From assembly GCA_002386405.1 (NCBI GenBank), contig DGIP01000265.1, positions 1 through 21,802 of the forward strand: DNA of 21,802 bases, given 5' to 3'. This document shows positions 8,440-15,110 of the stretch, piece by piece. The DNA is from Stenotrophomonas maltophilia (lineage in GTDB: Bacteria; Pseudomonadota; Gammaproteobacteria; Xanthomonadales; Xanthomonadaceae). The notes beneath the pieces were generated by a model. It was not told the DNA's origin, searched no databases, and was given only the letters and a program-made list of their open reading frames with translations. A program made the translations under genes and the position numbers. Within the stretch, counting starts at the first letter, position 1, and every line of letters starts with the position of its first letter.

Positions 8440-9632
8440 GCCGGGCGCCTCCCGTGCAGGGTAGCCACCGCCGCCAGCCCCAACAGCACCACCCCCACCA
8501 GCAGGTACGGCGCACTGGGGGCCGCGCGATACAGCAGCGTGCCCACCATCGGGCCGATCACCATGCCCAGGCCTTGTACCGAAGCCACCGCACCGGCCGC
8601 CGCGCCCTGTTCGTGCGCCTGCACCGAATCGGCGGCCAAGGCCTGGAACGAGGGGAACACGAAGCCCATGCCGAACGCCGCGAACGCATACGTGGCCAGC
8701 AGCTGCCAGGGCGCCTGCACCAGCGCCACCGCTGCAAAGCCGATGCCGGAGATCAACGCACCCAGCGCGATCCAGCGGCGTGGCGGCATGGTCTTGAAGG
8801 TCATGACCAGCACCTGGGCCAGGATCAGCCCTACCCCGACCGCCGTGAGCGCCAGGCCGGCCATGCGCGCGCCCGCCGCCGGCGCCAGTTGCAGGCGGTC
8901 GATGGCGAAGAACCCCACCGTGACCTGTGCAATGGTCACCGAGATCATCGCCGCGAACACCGCCATCACCGGCAGCCGCAGGCGCGGGTCGTACCACGCC
9001 AGCGCGGCACGCGGGCCGTTGGCGGGCGCGACCGGCGGCGGCGCCGACGGCAACCGCCAGGCGATGACCAGCAGCGCGAGCACCGGCAACAGCGCGGCCA
9101 CGTACAGCGTGAGCGCGAGATTGTGGAACGCGACCCAGCCCGCTGCGGCAGGTCCGATCACCATGCCCAGCGCATTGGCGCTGCCCAGCTTGGCCATCGC
9201 GCCGGCCCGTTGCCCGGGGGCGGCTTCATCGGCCACCAGCGCCGCGGCGGTGGGCGGCACGGCCGCGTAGAACAGGCCGACCAGTGCGCGCGTGCCCACC
9301 AGCACCAGCACCGACAGCCACACCGCCGGCGGCGCCTGCAACGCGGTATCCACGAACACCGCCATCACGACATAGATCACCGCATACGCGGCCAGTGCGA
9401 TCAGCAGTACACGGCGGCGCCCGATGCGGTCGCTCAGTGCGCCCCAACGCCGGGCCGACAGCATCCACAGCACGCCGGCCGCGGTAACCGACAACCCCGC
9501 GTGCCATTCGGACAGCCCCAGCATGCGCACCACCGGGCCGATCACCGCCACGAACGCCATCATCGCCATGGTGCCGACCCAGGCGGCGAAAACCAGAGCC
9601 GGCAAGCCGGATACCACGGGAGTTGAACGCAT
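8436..9632 (-). CDS. MFS transporter, probable catecholate siderophore exporter
   Basis: A 398-residue polytopic membrane protein with about 12 hydrophobic segments. The loop between the second and third segments carries the MFS signature GALSDRIGRR at 64-73. Two glycine-proline motifs (LGMVIGPAAAGW and LGMVIGPMVGT) resemble antiporter motif C of the drug-proton exporter (DHA1) group. As first gene of the siderophore operon, with its stop overlapping the entC start (ATGA), it very likely exports the finished siderophore across the inner membrane. It fills the place of E. coli EntS, but the motifs look more like a TetA/Bcr-type exporter, so the name entS is not assigned. The ATG at 9632 has only a weak upstream GGTGA. 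Substrate is inferred from context. Confidence 0.85.
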   Translation of the reverse strand: MRSTPVVSGLPALVFAAWVGTMAMMAFVAVIGPVVRMLGLSEWHAGLSVTAAGVLWMLSARRWGALSDRIGRRRVLLIALAAYAVIYVVMAVFVDTALQAPPAVWLSVLVLVGTRALVGLFYAAVPPTAAALVADEAAPGQRAGAMAKLGSANALGMVIGPAAAGWVAFHNLALTLYVAALLPVLALLVIAWRLPSAPPPVAPANGPRAALAWYDPRLRLPVMAVFAAMISVTIAQVTVGFFAIDRLQLAPAAGARMAGLALTAVGVGLILAQVLVMTFKTMPPRRWIALGALISGIGFAAVALVQAPWQLLATYAFAAFGMGFVFPSFQALAADSVQAHEQGAAAGAVASVQGLGMVIGPMVGTLLYRAAPSAPYLLVGVVLLGLAAVATLHGRRPA

Positions 9633-9723
9633 GCATCACCACGACCGATCAGGATTGGACACGCACCGCGCAGTGGCGGGCGTTCGATTGATTCGGCTTC
9701 GTCGATGCAAGGACCGGCGTGGC

Positions 9724-9752
9724 TATCGTTTCAAATGATAACAGCTCGCATT
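9724..9752 (-). promoter_or_regulatory. Candidate Fur box for the siderophore operon
   Basis: Two overlapping dyads sit about 90-120 bases upstream of the first siderophore gene. The 19-mer AATGATAACAGCTCGCATT (9734-9752) has AATGA/CATT outer arms as in the Fur 19-mer and agrees at about 12 of the 16 fixed positions of AATGANAATNATTNTCATT. TATCGTTTCAAATGATA (9724-9740) is a 17-bp near-perfect palindrome with one mismatch. On the minus strand TATCAT at 9735-9740 could be a -10 hexamer inside the site, so Fur binding would block transcription; no good -35 was found. The site lies in the shared gap with the divergent epsilon-like gene. Supported by pattern and by the iron role of the operon, not by experiment. 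Confidence 0.55.
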
Positions 9753-9853
9753 TAGGTTTGCGCGCTCAATGGTTCCGGTGTTCATGATGCGGATCAACGC
9801 CGTCTTCCGCCGACCCGACTAAGCTGCTGTCAACGTTCCACGGATGCTACCCC

Positions 9854-10300
9854 ATGGCGTCACCTCCCCTGCCCGCGCTGCTTGCCGACGCACAGGGCTT
9901 CACGCTGCAGATCATCAGCCTGGCCGGTGAACTGTGGAACGGAGACGTGCGCGAGGTGAGCATGCCCGGCAGCAATGGCCGCTTCGGGGTGATGGCCCGG
10001 CACGCTCCGCTGCTGGGCACGCTGCGCGAAGGCATGGTGTCGGTGTATCCGCTCAAGGCCGAACCGCCGCTGCACGTGTACGTGTCCGGTGGCTACGTGG
10101 AAGTGCAACCGGGCAAGGTGATCGTGATGGCCGACCTCGCCCTGCGCAGCGATGATCTCGACGAAGCACGCGCACGGGTGGCCGCGGAGGCCGCGCGCTC
10201 ACCGATGGCCCAGGCGTTCACCGACGAGGACTACGTGCGCCTGCACGCCGAACTGATGCACCAGCGCGCCCTGCAGCTGCGCGGGCTGCCCTGGAAATAG
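9854..10300 (+). CDS. Orphan F1-ATPase epsilon subunit-like protein
   Basis: A 148-residue protein with the beta-sandwich domain of ATP synthase epsilon: FTLQIISLAGELWNGDV, VSMPGSNGRFGVMARHAPLLGTLREG and the closing YVSGGYVEVQPGKVIVMADLALRSDDLDEARA. The C-terminal part could form the two-helix arm. Relative to ordinary epsilon (about 133-140) it has an N-terminal extension of roughly 15 residues. No other atp gene is nearby, either of the F1Fo operon or of the N-ATPase type, so this is presumably an extra copy. It is divergent from the siderophore operon and 197 bases upstream of nrdA. The ATG has only a weak GGA upstream; an ATG at 9844 is in another frame. Family assignment is firm; function is unknown. 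Confidence 0.85.
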   Translation: MASPPLPALLADAQGFTLQIISLAGELWNGDVREVSMPGSNGRFGVMARHAPLLGTLREGMVSVYPLKAEPPLHVYVSGGYVEVQPGKVIVMADLALRSDDLDEARARVAAEAARSPMAQAFTDEDYVRLHAELMHQRALQLRGLPWK

Positions 10301-10342
10301 CACCGGCAGGTGCGACAACCGGTCATCTCTGTCCGCGCGCCA

Positions 10343-10358
10343 ACACTACATATGATGT
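10343..10358 (+). promoter_or_regulatory. NrdR box 1 (upstream)
   Basis: ACACTACATATGATGT matches 13 of 16 positions of the NrdR consensus as I recall it (aCaCwAtATaTwGtGt). It ends at the first base of the -35 hexamer of the nrdA promoter and its centre is 32 bp from that of the second box, about three helical turns, the paired arrangement typical of NrdR sites before RNR operons. Confidence 0.7.
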
Positions 10359-10386
10359 TGACGATGAGGCAGACCCACACTATGTT
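10358..10386 (+). promoter_or_regulatory. Sigma70-type promoter of the nrdA operon
   Basis: TTGACG (10358-10363) and TATGTT (10381-10386) are separated by 17 bases, the optimal spacing. The -35 abuts NrdR box 1 and the -10 is inside box 2, so bound NrdR would cover the promoter. Transcription would start near 10393, leaving a leader of about 105 bases before nrdA. Confidence 0.6.
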
Positions 10387-10390
10387 GTGT
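10375..10390 (+). promoter_or_regulatory. NrdR box 2 (overlaps the -10)
   Basis: CCACACTATGTTGTGT matches about 13 of 16 positions of the NrdR consensus and contains the dyad ACAC/GTGT. It overlaps the -10 hexamer TATGTT. NrdR is an ATP/dATP-sensing repressor of ribonucleotide reductase genes; its gene is not in this window. Confidence 0.68.
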
Positions 10391-10497
10391 TCATCGGCTC
10401 CCCGCTTCCGCCAGGCCCGGTTCCTGTCCTCGTCCCTGCAGCCTTCCCCGGCCGCACGACATGACACCCCGAACGGCCCCTGGAAGATGGAACAGCC

Positions 10498-12870
10498 ATG
10501 ACCCACGACGACACCGCCACCGACACCCTCGTGTCGGCCGAGCTGGCCATTGATGCCGGCGAACCCACCCTCTGGATCACCAAGGAAGCCGGCAACCGCC
10601 GCATGCGCTTCGATCCGGCCCGGCTGGAACGCGCGCTGCGCAGCGTGCACGCCGAGTTCCCCGGCCTGGACCTGGCCGACTACCTGCGCGCGGTGCTGGC
10701 ACTGATCAACCGCCGCACCCAGCTCAGCGCCGATGATCTTGTCGACCTGCTGATCCGGGAAGCCGAATCGCGCATCGACCTGGTGGCGCCGGACTGGGAG
10801 CACTTCGCCGCCCGCCTGTACCTGCGCCGCCTGTACAAGCGCGCCAGCCGCAACCGCTTCTACGATGCCGCGCTGCGCTACGGCTCCTACGTGGGCCTGC
10901 AGGAGAGCCTGGCCGACCGCAACGTGTATTCGATCGACATCCTCAAGGCCTATTCCAAGGACGAGCTGGAAGAAGCCGGGCAGATGATCGACCCGGACCG
11001 CGACCGGCTGTTCGCCTACAACGGCTTGTACCTGCTGGCCACCCGCTACCTGGCCACCGACCACTCACGGGGCGTGTTCGAACTGCCGCAGGAGCGTTGG
11101 CTGACCATCGCGCTGTATCTGATGCAGCACGAACACCTGCACGGCGAACGCTCACGGCAACGACGCATGCGGCTGGTGCGCGAGGCCTACTGGGCGCTCT
11201 CCAACCTCTACATGACGGTGGCCACGCCGACCCTGGCGAACGCCGGCAAGGTCGGCGGCCAGTTGTCATCGTGCTTCATCGACACGGTGGACGACAGCCT
11301 GCAGGGCATCTACGACTCCAACACCGACGTGGCCCGCGTCTCCAAGCATGGCGGCGGGGTCGGCGCCTACCTCGGCTACGTGCGCTCGGCCGGGGCGCCG
11401 ATCCGCGGCGTCGCCAACTCGTCCGGTGGCGTGGTGCCGTGGATCAAGCAGCTCAACAACACCGCGGTCAGCGTGGACCAGCTGGGCCAGCGCAAGGGCG
11501 CCATCGCGGTGTACCTGGATGTATGGCACCGCGACATCGAGAATTTCCTGGACCTGCGCCTGAACAACGGCGACCAGCGCCTGCGCGCGCACGATGTGTT
11601 CACCTCGGTGTGCCTGCCGGACCTGTTCATGGAAGCGGTGGAACGGCGCGGCGACTGGTACCTCTTCGACCCGCACGAAGTGCACCGCATCAAGGGCTGG
11701 TACCTGCAGGACTTCCACGACGAGCACCGCGGCCACGGCAGCTTCCGCGAGCGCTATGCCGAGGTGGTGGCCGACGAGCGGATCAGCCGGCGCACGCTGA
11801 AGGCCATTGATCTGTTCAAGCGGATCATGGTCAGCCAGCTGGAAACCGGCAACCCCTTCATGTTCTACCGCGACGAGGTCAACCGGAAGAATCCGAACAA
11901 ACATGCCGGCACGGTGTACTCGAGCAACCTGTGCACCGAGATCCTGCAGAACATGAGCCCCACCCGCATGATCCAGGAGATGATCAGCGGCGACCAGATC
12001 GTGACCACCCGCCAGGCCGGCGATTTCGTGGTGTGCAACCTGTCGTCGATCAATCTGGGCCGCGCGGTCACCGCCGCGCCGGACCTGCTCTCCACCGACG
12101 TGCTGGAACGGCTGGTGCCGATCCAGGTGCGCATGCTGGACAACGTGATCGACCTCAACCAATTGCCGGTGCCGCAGGCCACCATCACCAACCGCAAGTA
12201 CCGGGCCATCGGCCTGGGCACGTTCGGCTGGCACCACCTGCTGGCCCAGCAGCACATCCAGTGGGACAGCGTGCAGGCAGAGGACTACGCCGACACCCTG
12301 TACGAGCGCATCAACTACCTGTCCATCCAGGCCAGCCTGAAGCTGGCCCAGGAAAAGGGCCGCTACAGCGCCTTCGTGGGCAGCGACTGGCAGACCGGTG
12401 AGTACTTCCGCGCGCGCGGCTACGACAGCCCGGCCTGGCAGGAACTGGCCGCGCAGGTGGGCGTGCACGGGCTGCGCAACGGCTGGCTGCTGGCGGTGGC
12501 GCCGAACATGAGCACCGCGCAGATTGCCGGCTCCAGCGCCTCCATCGACCCGGTGTACGGCGCGTTCTACTACGAAGAGAAGAAGGACTTCCGGCGCCCG
12601 GTGGCCGCGCCGGGGCTCTCGCTGGAGACCTACCCGTATTACGAAAAAGGCGCGTACCGGCTGGACCAGTTCGCCAGCATCCGCCAGAACGCGCGCCGCC
12701 AGCGGCATGTGGACCAGTCGATCAGCTTCAACCTGTATGTGCCGAGCACCATCCGGGCGAGCACGCTGCTCGACCTGCACATGACCGCCTGGAAGGAAGG
12801 GCTGAAGACCACGTATTACGTGCGGTCCAACGACATCGATATCGAAGAATGCCAGTGGTGTTCGTCTTGA
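10498..12870 (+). CDS. nrdA: Ribonucleoside-diphosphate reductase, alpha (large) subunit, class I
   Basis: A 790-residue catalytic subunit that reduces ribonucleoside diphosphates to deoxyribonucleotides. An ATP-cone lies at about 23-117, so dATP feedback inhibition is expected. The active-site cysteines are Cys259 (QLSSCF), Cys479, the thiyl-radical position, in NLCTEI with Asn477 and Glu481, and Cys513 (VVCNLSS). Tyr773-Tyr774 match the radical-transfer tyrosine pair. The C-terminus ends CQWCSS, giving a CxxC shuttle pair (785, 788) rather than the wider spacing of E. coli NrdA. It starts at an ATG with GGA about 10 bases upstream; another ATG at 10487 is out of frame. nrdB follows after 12 bases. 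Paired NrdR boxes precede the gene. Confidence 0.96.
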   Translation: MTHDDTATDTLVSAELAIDAGEPTLWITKEAGNRRMRFDPARLERALRSVHAEFPGLDLADYLRAVLALINRRTQLSADDLVDLLIREAESRIDLVAPDWEHFAARLYLRRLYKRASRNRFYDAALRYGSYVGLQESLADRNVYSIDILKAYSKDELEEAGQMIDPDRDRLFAYNGLYLLATRYLATDHSRGVFELPQERWLTIALYLMQHEHLHGERSRQRRMRLVREAYWALSNLYMTVATPTLANAGKVGGQLSSCFIDTVDDSLQGIYDSNTDVARVSKHGGGVGAYLGYVRSAGAPIRGVANSSGGVVPWIKQLNNTAVSVDQLGQRKGAIAVYLDVWHRDIENFLDLRLNNGDQRLRAHDVFTSVCLPDLFMEAVERRGDWYLFDPHEVHRIKGWYLQDFHDEHRGHGSFRERYAEVVADERISRRTLKAIDLFKRIMVSQLETGNPFMFYRDEVNRKNPNKHAGTVYSSNLCTEILQNMSPTRMIQEMISGDQIVTTRQAGDFVVCNLSSINLGRAVTAAPDLLSTDVLERLVPIQVRMLDNVIDLNQLPVPQATITNRKYRAIGLGTFGWHHLLAQQHIQWDSVQAEDYADTLYERINYLSIQASLKLAQEKGRYSAFVGSDWQTGEYFRARGYDSPAWQELAAQVGVHGLRNGWLLAVAPNMSTAQIAGSSASIDPVYGAFYYEEKKDFRRPVAAPGLSLETYPYYEKGAYRLDQFASIRQNARRQRHVDQSISFNLYVPSTIRASTLLDLHMTAWKEGLKTTYYVRSNDIDIEECQWCSS

Positions 12871-12882
12871 AGGAAGGGAAAC

Positions 12883-13923
12883 ATGGCAACGCCGCTTGAA
12901 CGCATCAAGATCCTCGAGCCCCGGTATCCGAACCGGTCCACCGGCATCATCAATGGCCGCACCAGCGGCATCCTGAACTGGAACGACATTCCCTACCCGT
13001 CCTTCTACCGGGCGTACAAGGAGCTGTCGACCAACTTCTGGATTCCCGACGAAGTGGACATGAAGGGCGACGCGCGCCAGTACGGCGAGCTGTCGGCGCG
13101 CGAGAAGAACGCCTATGACTCGATCATCGGGCTGCTGGCCACGCTGGATTCGCCGCAGACCCGCTTCATCTACAACGTGGCCGAGTACATCACCGACCCG
13201 GCCGCGCATGCCAACGCGGCGATCATCGGCCAGCAGGAAGTGATCCACAACGAAAGCTACAGCTACGTGCTGGCCTCCATCGCCGGGCTGGCCGACCAGA
13301 ACCGGGTGTTCGAACTGGCCCGCACCCATCCGACCATCCTGGCCCGGAATGCGCCGATCATGCAGTCCTACGACGACTTCATGCGCGAGAAGACCGCCGA
13401 GACGCTGATCCGTTCGCTGATCCAGTCCTCGATCCTGGAAGGCATCAACTTCTACTCCGGCTTTGCGTTCTTCTACAACCTGGTGCGCCAGAACCGGATG
13501 ACCGGCACCGGCAAGATCATCAGCTTCATCAACCGCGACGAGCTGGCCCATACCAAGTTCATCAGCGAACTGATCCGCGCCATCATCGGCGAGAACGCAC
13601 AGCTGCAGGGCGACCCGCTCACCGCCTACGTGCACGACGCATTCGAGCATGCCATCGCGCTGGAAACCCGCTGGACCGGCGAGGTGCTGGACGGTATCGA
13701 CGGCATCGACGTGGACGAGATGATCCGCTACGTGAAGTACCGCGCCAACAAGATGGCCGGCATGCTCGGCATCGAAAAACTGTACAGCGAGTCGAACGCC
13801 AACGTGATGCCCTGGATCAAGGCCTACGCCGACAACTTCACCGAAACCAAGACCGACTTCTTCGAGATGCGCAACGCCAGCTACAAGAAGACCAATTCGG
13901 ACAACGGCTTCGACGATCTGTAG
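12883..13923 (+). CDS. nrdB: Ribonucleoside-diphosphate reductase, beta (small) subunit, class I
   Basis: A 346-residue ferritin-like radical-generating subunit. All expected metal ligands are visible: Asp89 (TLDSPQ), Glu119 and His122 (QEVIHNESY), Glu186 (ILEGINFYSGF), Glu220 and His223 (RDELAHTKF). Tyr126, seven residues after Glu119, matches the radical tyrosine (Tyr122) of E. coli NrdB, so a tyrosyl-radical enzyme rather than a tyrosine-less type is indicated. Trp53 and Tyr334 are candidates for radical transfer to NrdA. A strong GGAAGGGA ribosome site precedes the ATG, and nrdA ends 12 bases upstream. The metal (Fe or Mn) cannot be read from sequence alone. Confidence 0.96.
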   Translation: MATPLERIKILEPRYPNRSTGIINGRTSGILNWNDIPYPSFYRAYKELSTNFWIPDEVDMKGDARQYGELSAREKNAYDSIIGLLATLDSPQTRFIYNVAEYITDPAAHANAAIIGQQEVIHNESYSYVLASIAGLADQNRVFELARTHPTILARNAPIMQSYDDFMREKTAETLIRSLIQSSILEGINFYSGFAFFYNLVRQNRMTGTGKIISFINRDELAHTKFISELIRAIIGENAQLQGDPLTAYVHDAFEHAIALETRWTGEVLDGIDGIDVDEMIRYVKYRANKMAGMLGIEKLYSESNANVMPWIKAYADNFTETKTDFFEMRNASYKKTNSDNGFDDL

Positions 13924-13934
13924 GGAGGCTGCCC

Positions 13935-14396
13935 ATGCACGCGTTGATCGCCTATGCCTCGTTGAGCGGAAACACCCGCGAAGTAGCGCGCAGCGTCGCC
14001 GCGCGCTGCAACGCGCACGGCCACCGCGTGACGCTGCTGGATGTCGACGACGCGCAGGCCGCGGCAATCGCCGCGCAGCCGCATGACTGCCTGTTGCTGG
14101 GCTGCTGGACCGACAACGCCGGCCGCACCCCGGCGGAGATGAAGCAGTTCGCGGGCGCGCTGCGTGATGCCGGCGCCCTGCCCGATCCCGACCGCGTTGC
14201 CGTGTTCGGTACCGGTGAAACGCAGTGGGGGCTGGAGTACTACTGCGGCGCCGCGCACCGGCTGGCCCGCTTCTTCGGCTCGGTGCATCCGGTGCTGGAA
14301 ATCGAACAGATGCCACACGGCCAGGCCGATGCCCTGGCCATCCATCACTGGACGGATACCGTCCTGGCTGCCACCGGAGTTCCCGCCCCATGCTGA
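13935..14396 (+). CDS. Flavodoxin in the nrd operon (NrdI-like role possible)
   Basis: A 153-residue flavodoxin-fold protein. The FMN phosphate loop SLSGNT is at 9-14, with the two isoalloxazine loops at GCWTDNAGRT (56-65) and FGTGETQWGLEYYCGA (91-106). It starts 11 bases after nrdB behind a strong GGGAGG ribosome site, so it is in the same transcript. In class Ib systems the flavoprotein NrdI activates the beta subunit, and in E. coli the ferredoxin YfaE follows nrdB to maintain the cofactor. A flavodoxin here may fill one of these roles. The loops look like ordinary short-chain flavodoxin rather than clear NrdI, so the symbol nrdI is not assigned. Its last 7 bases overlap the next gene. Confidence 0.82.
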   Translation: MHALIAYASLSGNTREVARSVAARCNAHGHRVTLLDVDDAQAAAIAAQPHDCLLLGCWTDNAGRTPAEMKQFAGALRDAGALPDPDRVAVFGTGETQWGLEYYCGAAHRLARFFGSVHPVLEIEQMPHGQADALAIHHWTDTVLAATGVPAPC

Positions 14397-14710
14397 CCCT
14401 GCACGCCGACACCGCCGCGCACTACCACGCCGCCATCGCCCGCCACCCCGCGCTGCTGGTGGACTACCACAAGGACAATTGTCCGGGCTGCCGGATGCTG
14501 GACATGTCGCTGGCCGCCGTCGCCGCCGCGCCGGAGGCCGAGGGCCTGGTGCTGCTCAAGGTCAGGCTGGAAGCCGTGGGCGAGCCGCTGTTCCGCGAAC
14601 TGCGCCTGCGCCAGACCCCGACCCTGAGCCTGGTGCGCGATGGCCGCGAAATCGCCCGGTTGCCGGGTTTCCAGTCGCCCGACGTGATCCGCGACCTGCT
14701 CGCCCGATAA
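14390..14710 (+). CDS. Thioredoxin-like protein, possible RNR reductant
   Basis: A 106-residue thioredoxin-fold protein. The redox pair is Cys31-Pro-Gly-Cys34 in DNCPGCRM, after a VDYHKD strand; the cis-proline loop is QTPTL (Pro77). It lacks a signal peptide, so it is cytoplasmic. CPGC differs from the CGPC of housekeeping thioredoxin and resembles YtpP-like or glutaredoxin-type sites. The ATG at 14390 overlaps the flavodoxin stop by 7 bases, implying coupled translation as fourth gene of the nrd operon. It is a good candidate for reducing the C-terminal CxxC of NrdA, by analogy with NrdH/NrdC. The frame is open further upstream, but this would run through the flavodoxin gene. Confidence 0.82.
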   Translation: MLTLHADTAAHYHAAIARHPALLVDYHKDNCPGCRMLDMSLAAVAAAPEAEGLVLLKVRLEAVGEPLFRELRLRQTPTLSLVRDGREIARLPGFQSPDVIRDLLAR

Positions 14711-14718
14711 GGAGAGCG

Positions 14719-15078
14719 TCAGCGCGCCGCCAGCAACCCGCGCCGCTTGAACCACCACTCCAGCGGCAGCGTCACCAGCGGCGGGATCGCCGCCAGCAGC
14801 GCCAGGCCGGCGGCCCACCACGGCCAGCGCAGCTTCACCGCCGCCAGCACGGTGACCACCACGTAGACCATGAAGGCCACGCCATGCACCGGCCCGAACA
14901 GCGCCACGCCGGCGGTGGTCGGCTCGGCGGCGTGGTACTTCAGGTACATGCCGACCAGCAGCCCGGCCCAGGTAAATGCCTCGAACAAGGCGACAACGGC
15001 AAACACACGACCCATCGGGTGCATCGGTACGGAAGCGCGCAAGACAATCTCTGCAGGGGCGACAAGGCCGCCCATCAT
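14719..15078 (-). CDS. DUF3817-family small integral membrane protein
   Basis: A 119-residue protein with three probable membrane spans. The pattern FAVVALFEAFTWAGLLVGMYLKY, then FGPVHGVAFMVYVV, then WWAAGLALLAAIPPLVTLPLEW, is that of DUF3817 (YdzA-like) proteins of unknown function. A charged KRR follows the last span. It converges on the thioredoxin-like gene with only 8 bases between the stops and no visible terminator. The upstream dehydrogenase gene on the same strand ends 32 bases away. No good ribosome site is seen; starts at 15078, 15075 or 15024 are all possible, and the conserved part begins after the last of these. Confidence 0.75.
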   Translation of the reverse strand: MMGGLVAPAEIVLRASVPMHPMGRVFAVVALFEAFTWAGLLVGMYLKYHAAEPTTAGVALFGPVHGVAFMVYVVVTVLAAVKLRWPWWAAGLALLAAIPPLVTLPLEWWFKRRGLLAAR

Positions 15079-15110
15079 ACCGGCTTGGCGCGAATGCGAC
15101 GCTTTCGCAC

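Noticed and set aside
7246..8997. EntC frame extended upstream to 8997
   Set aside because: The extra residues overlap the exporter gene and do not resemble the EntC N-terminus; the ATGA start at 8439 fits the family length.
10301..10323. ACCGG/CCGGT inverted repeat after the epsilon-like gene as a terminator
   Set aside because: The stem is only five base pairs with a long loop and no T-run.
10310..10501. 63-codon frame in the nrdA leader, considered as a leader peptide
   Set aside because: It starts upstream of the predicted promoter and covers the NrdR boxes, so it would not be translated from the nrdA mRNA.
11266..14412. Very long open frame (1048 codons) on the minus strand across nrdA, nrdB and the flavodoxin
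   Set aside because: It is antisense to genes with intact catalytic residues, and its translation shows no recognisable family. Long antisense frames are expected at this GC content.
14711..14718. Terminator between the convergent thioredoxin-like and DUF3817 genes
   Set aside because: Only eight bases separate the stops and no dyad was found there.
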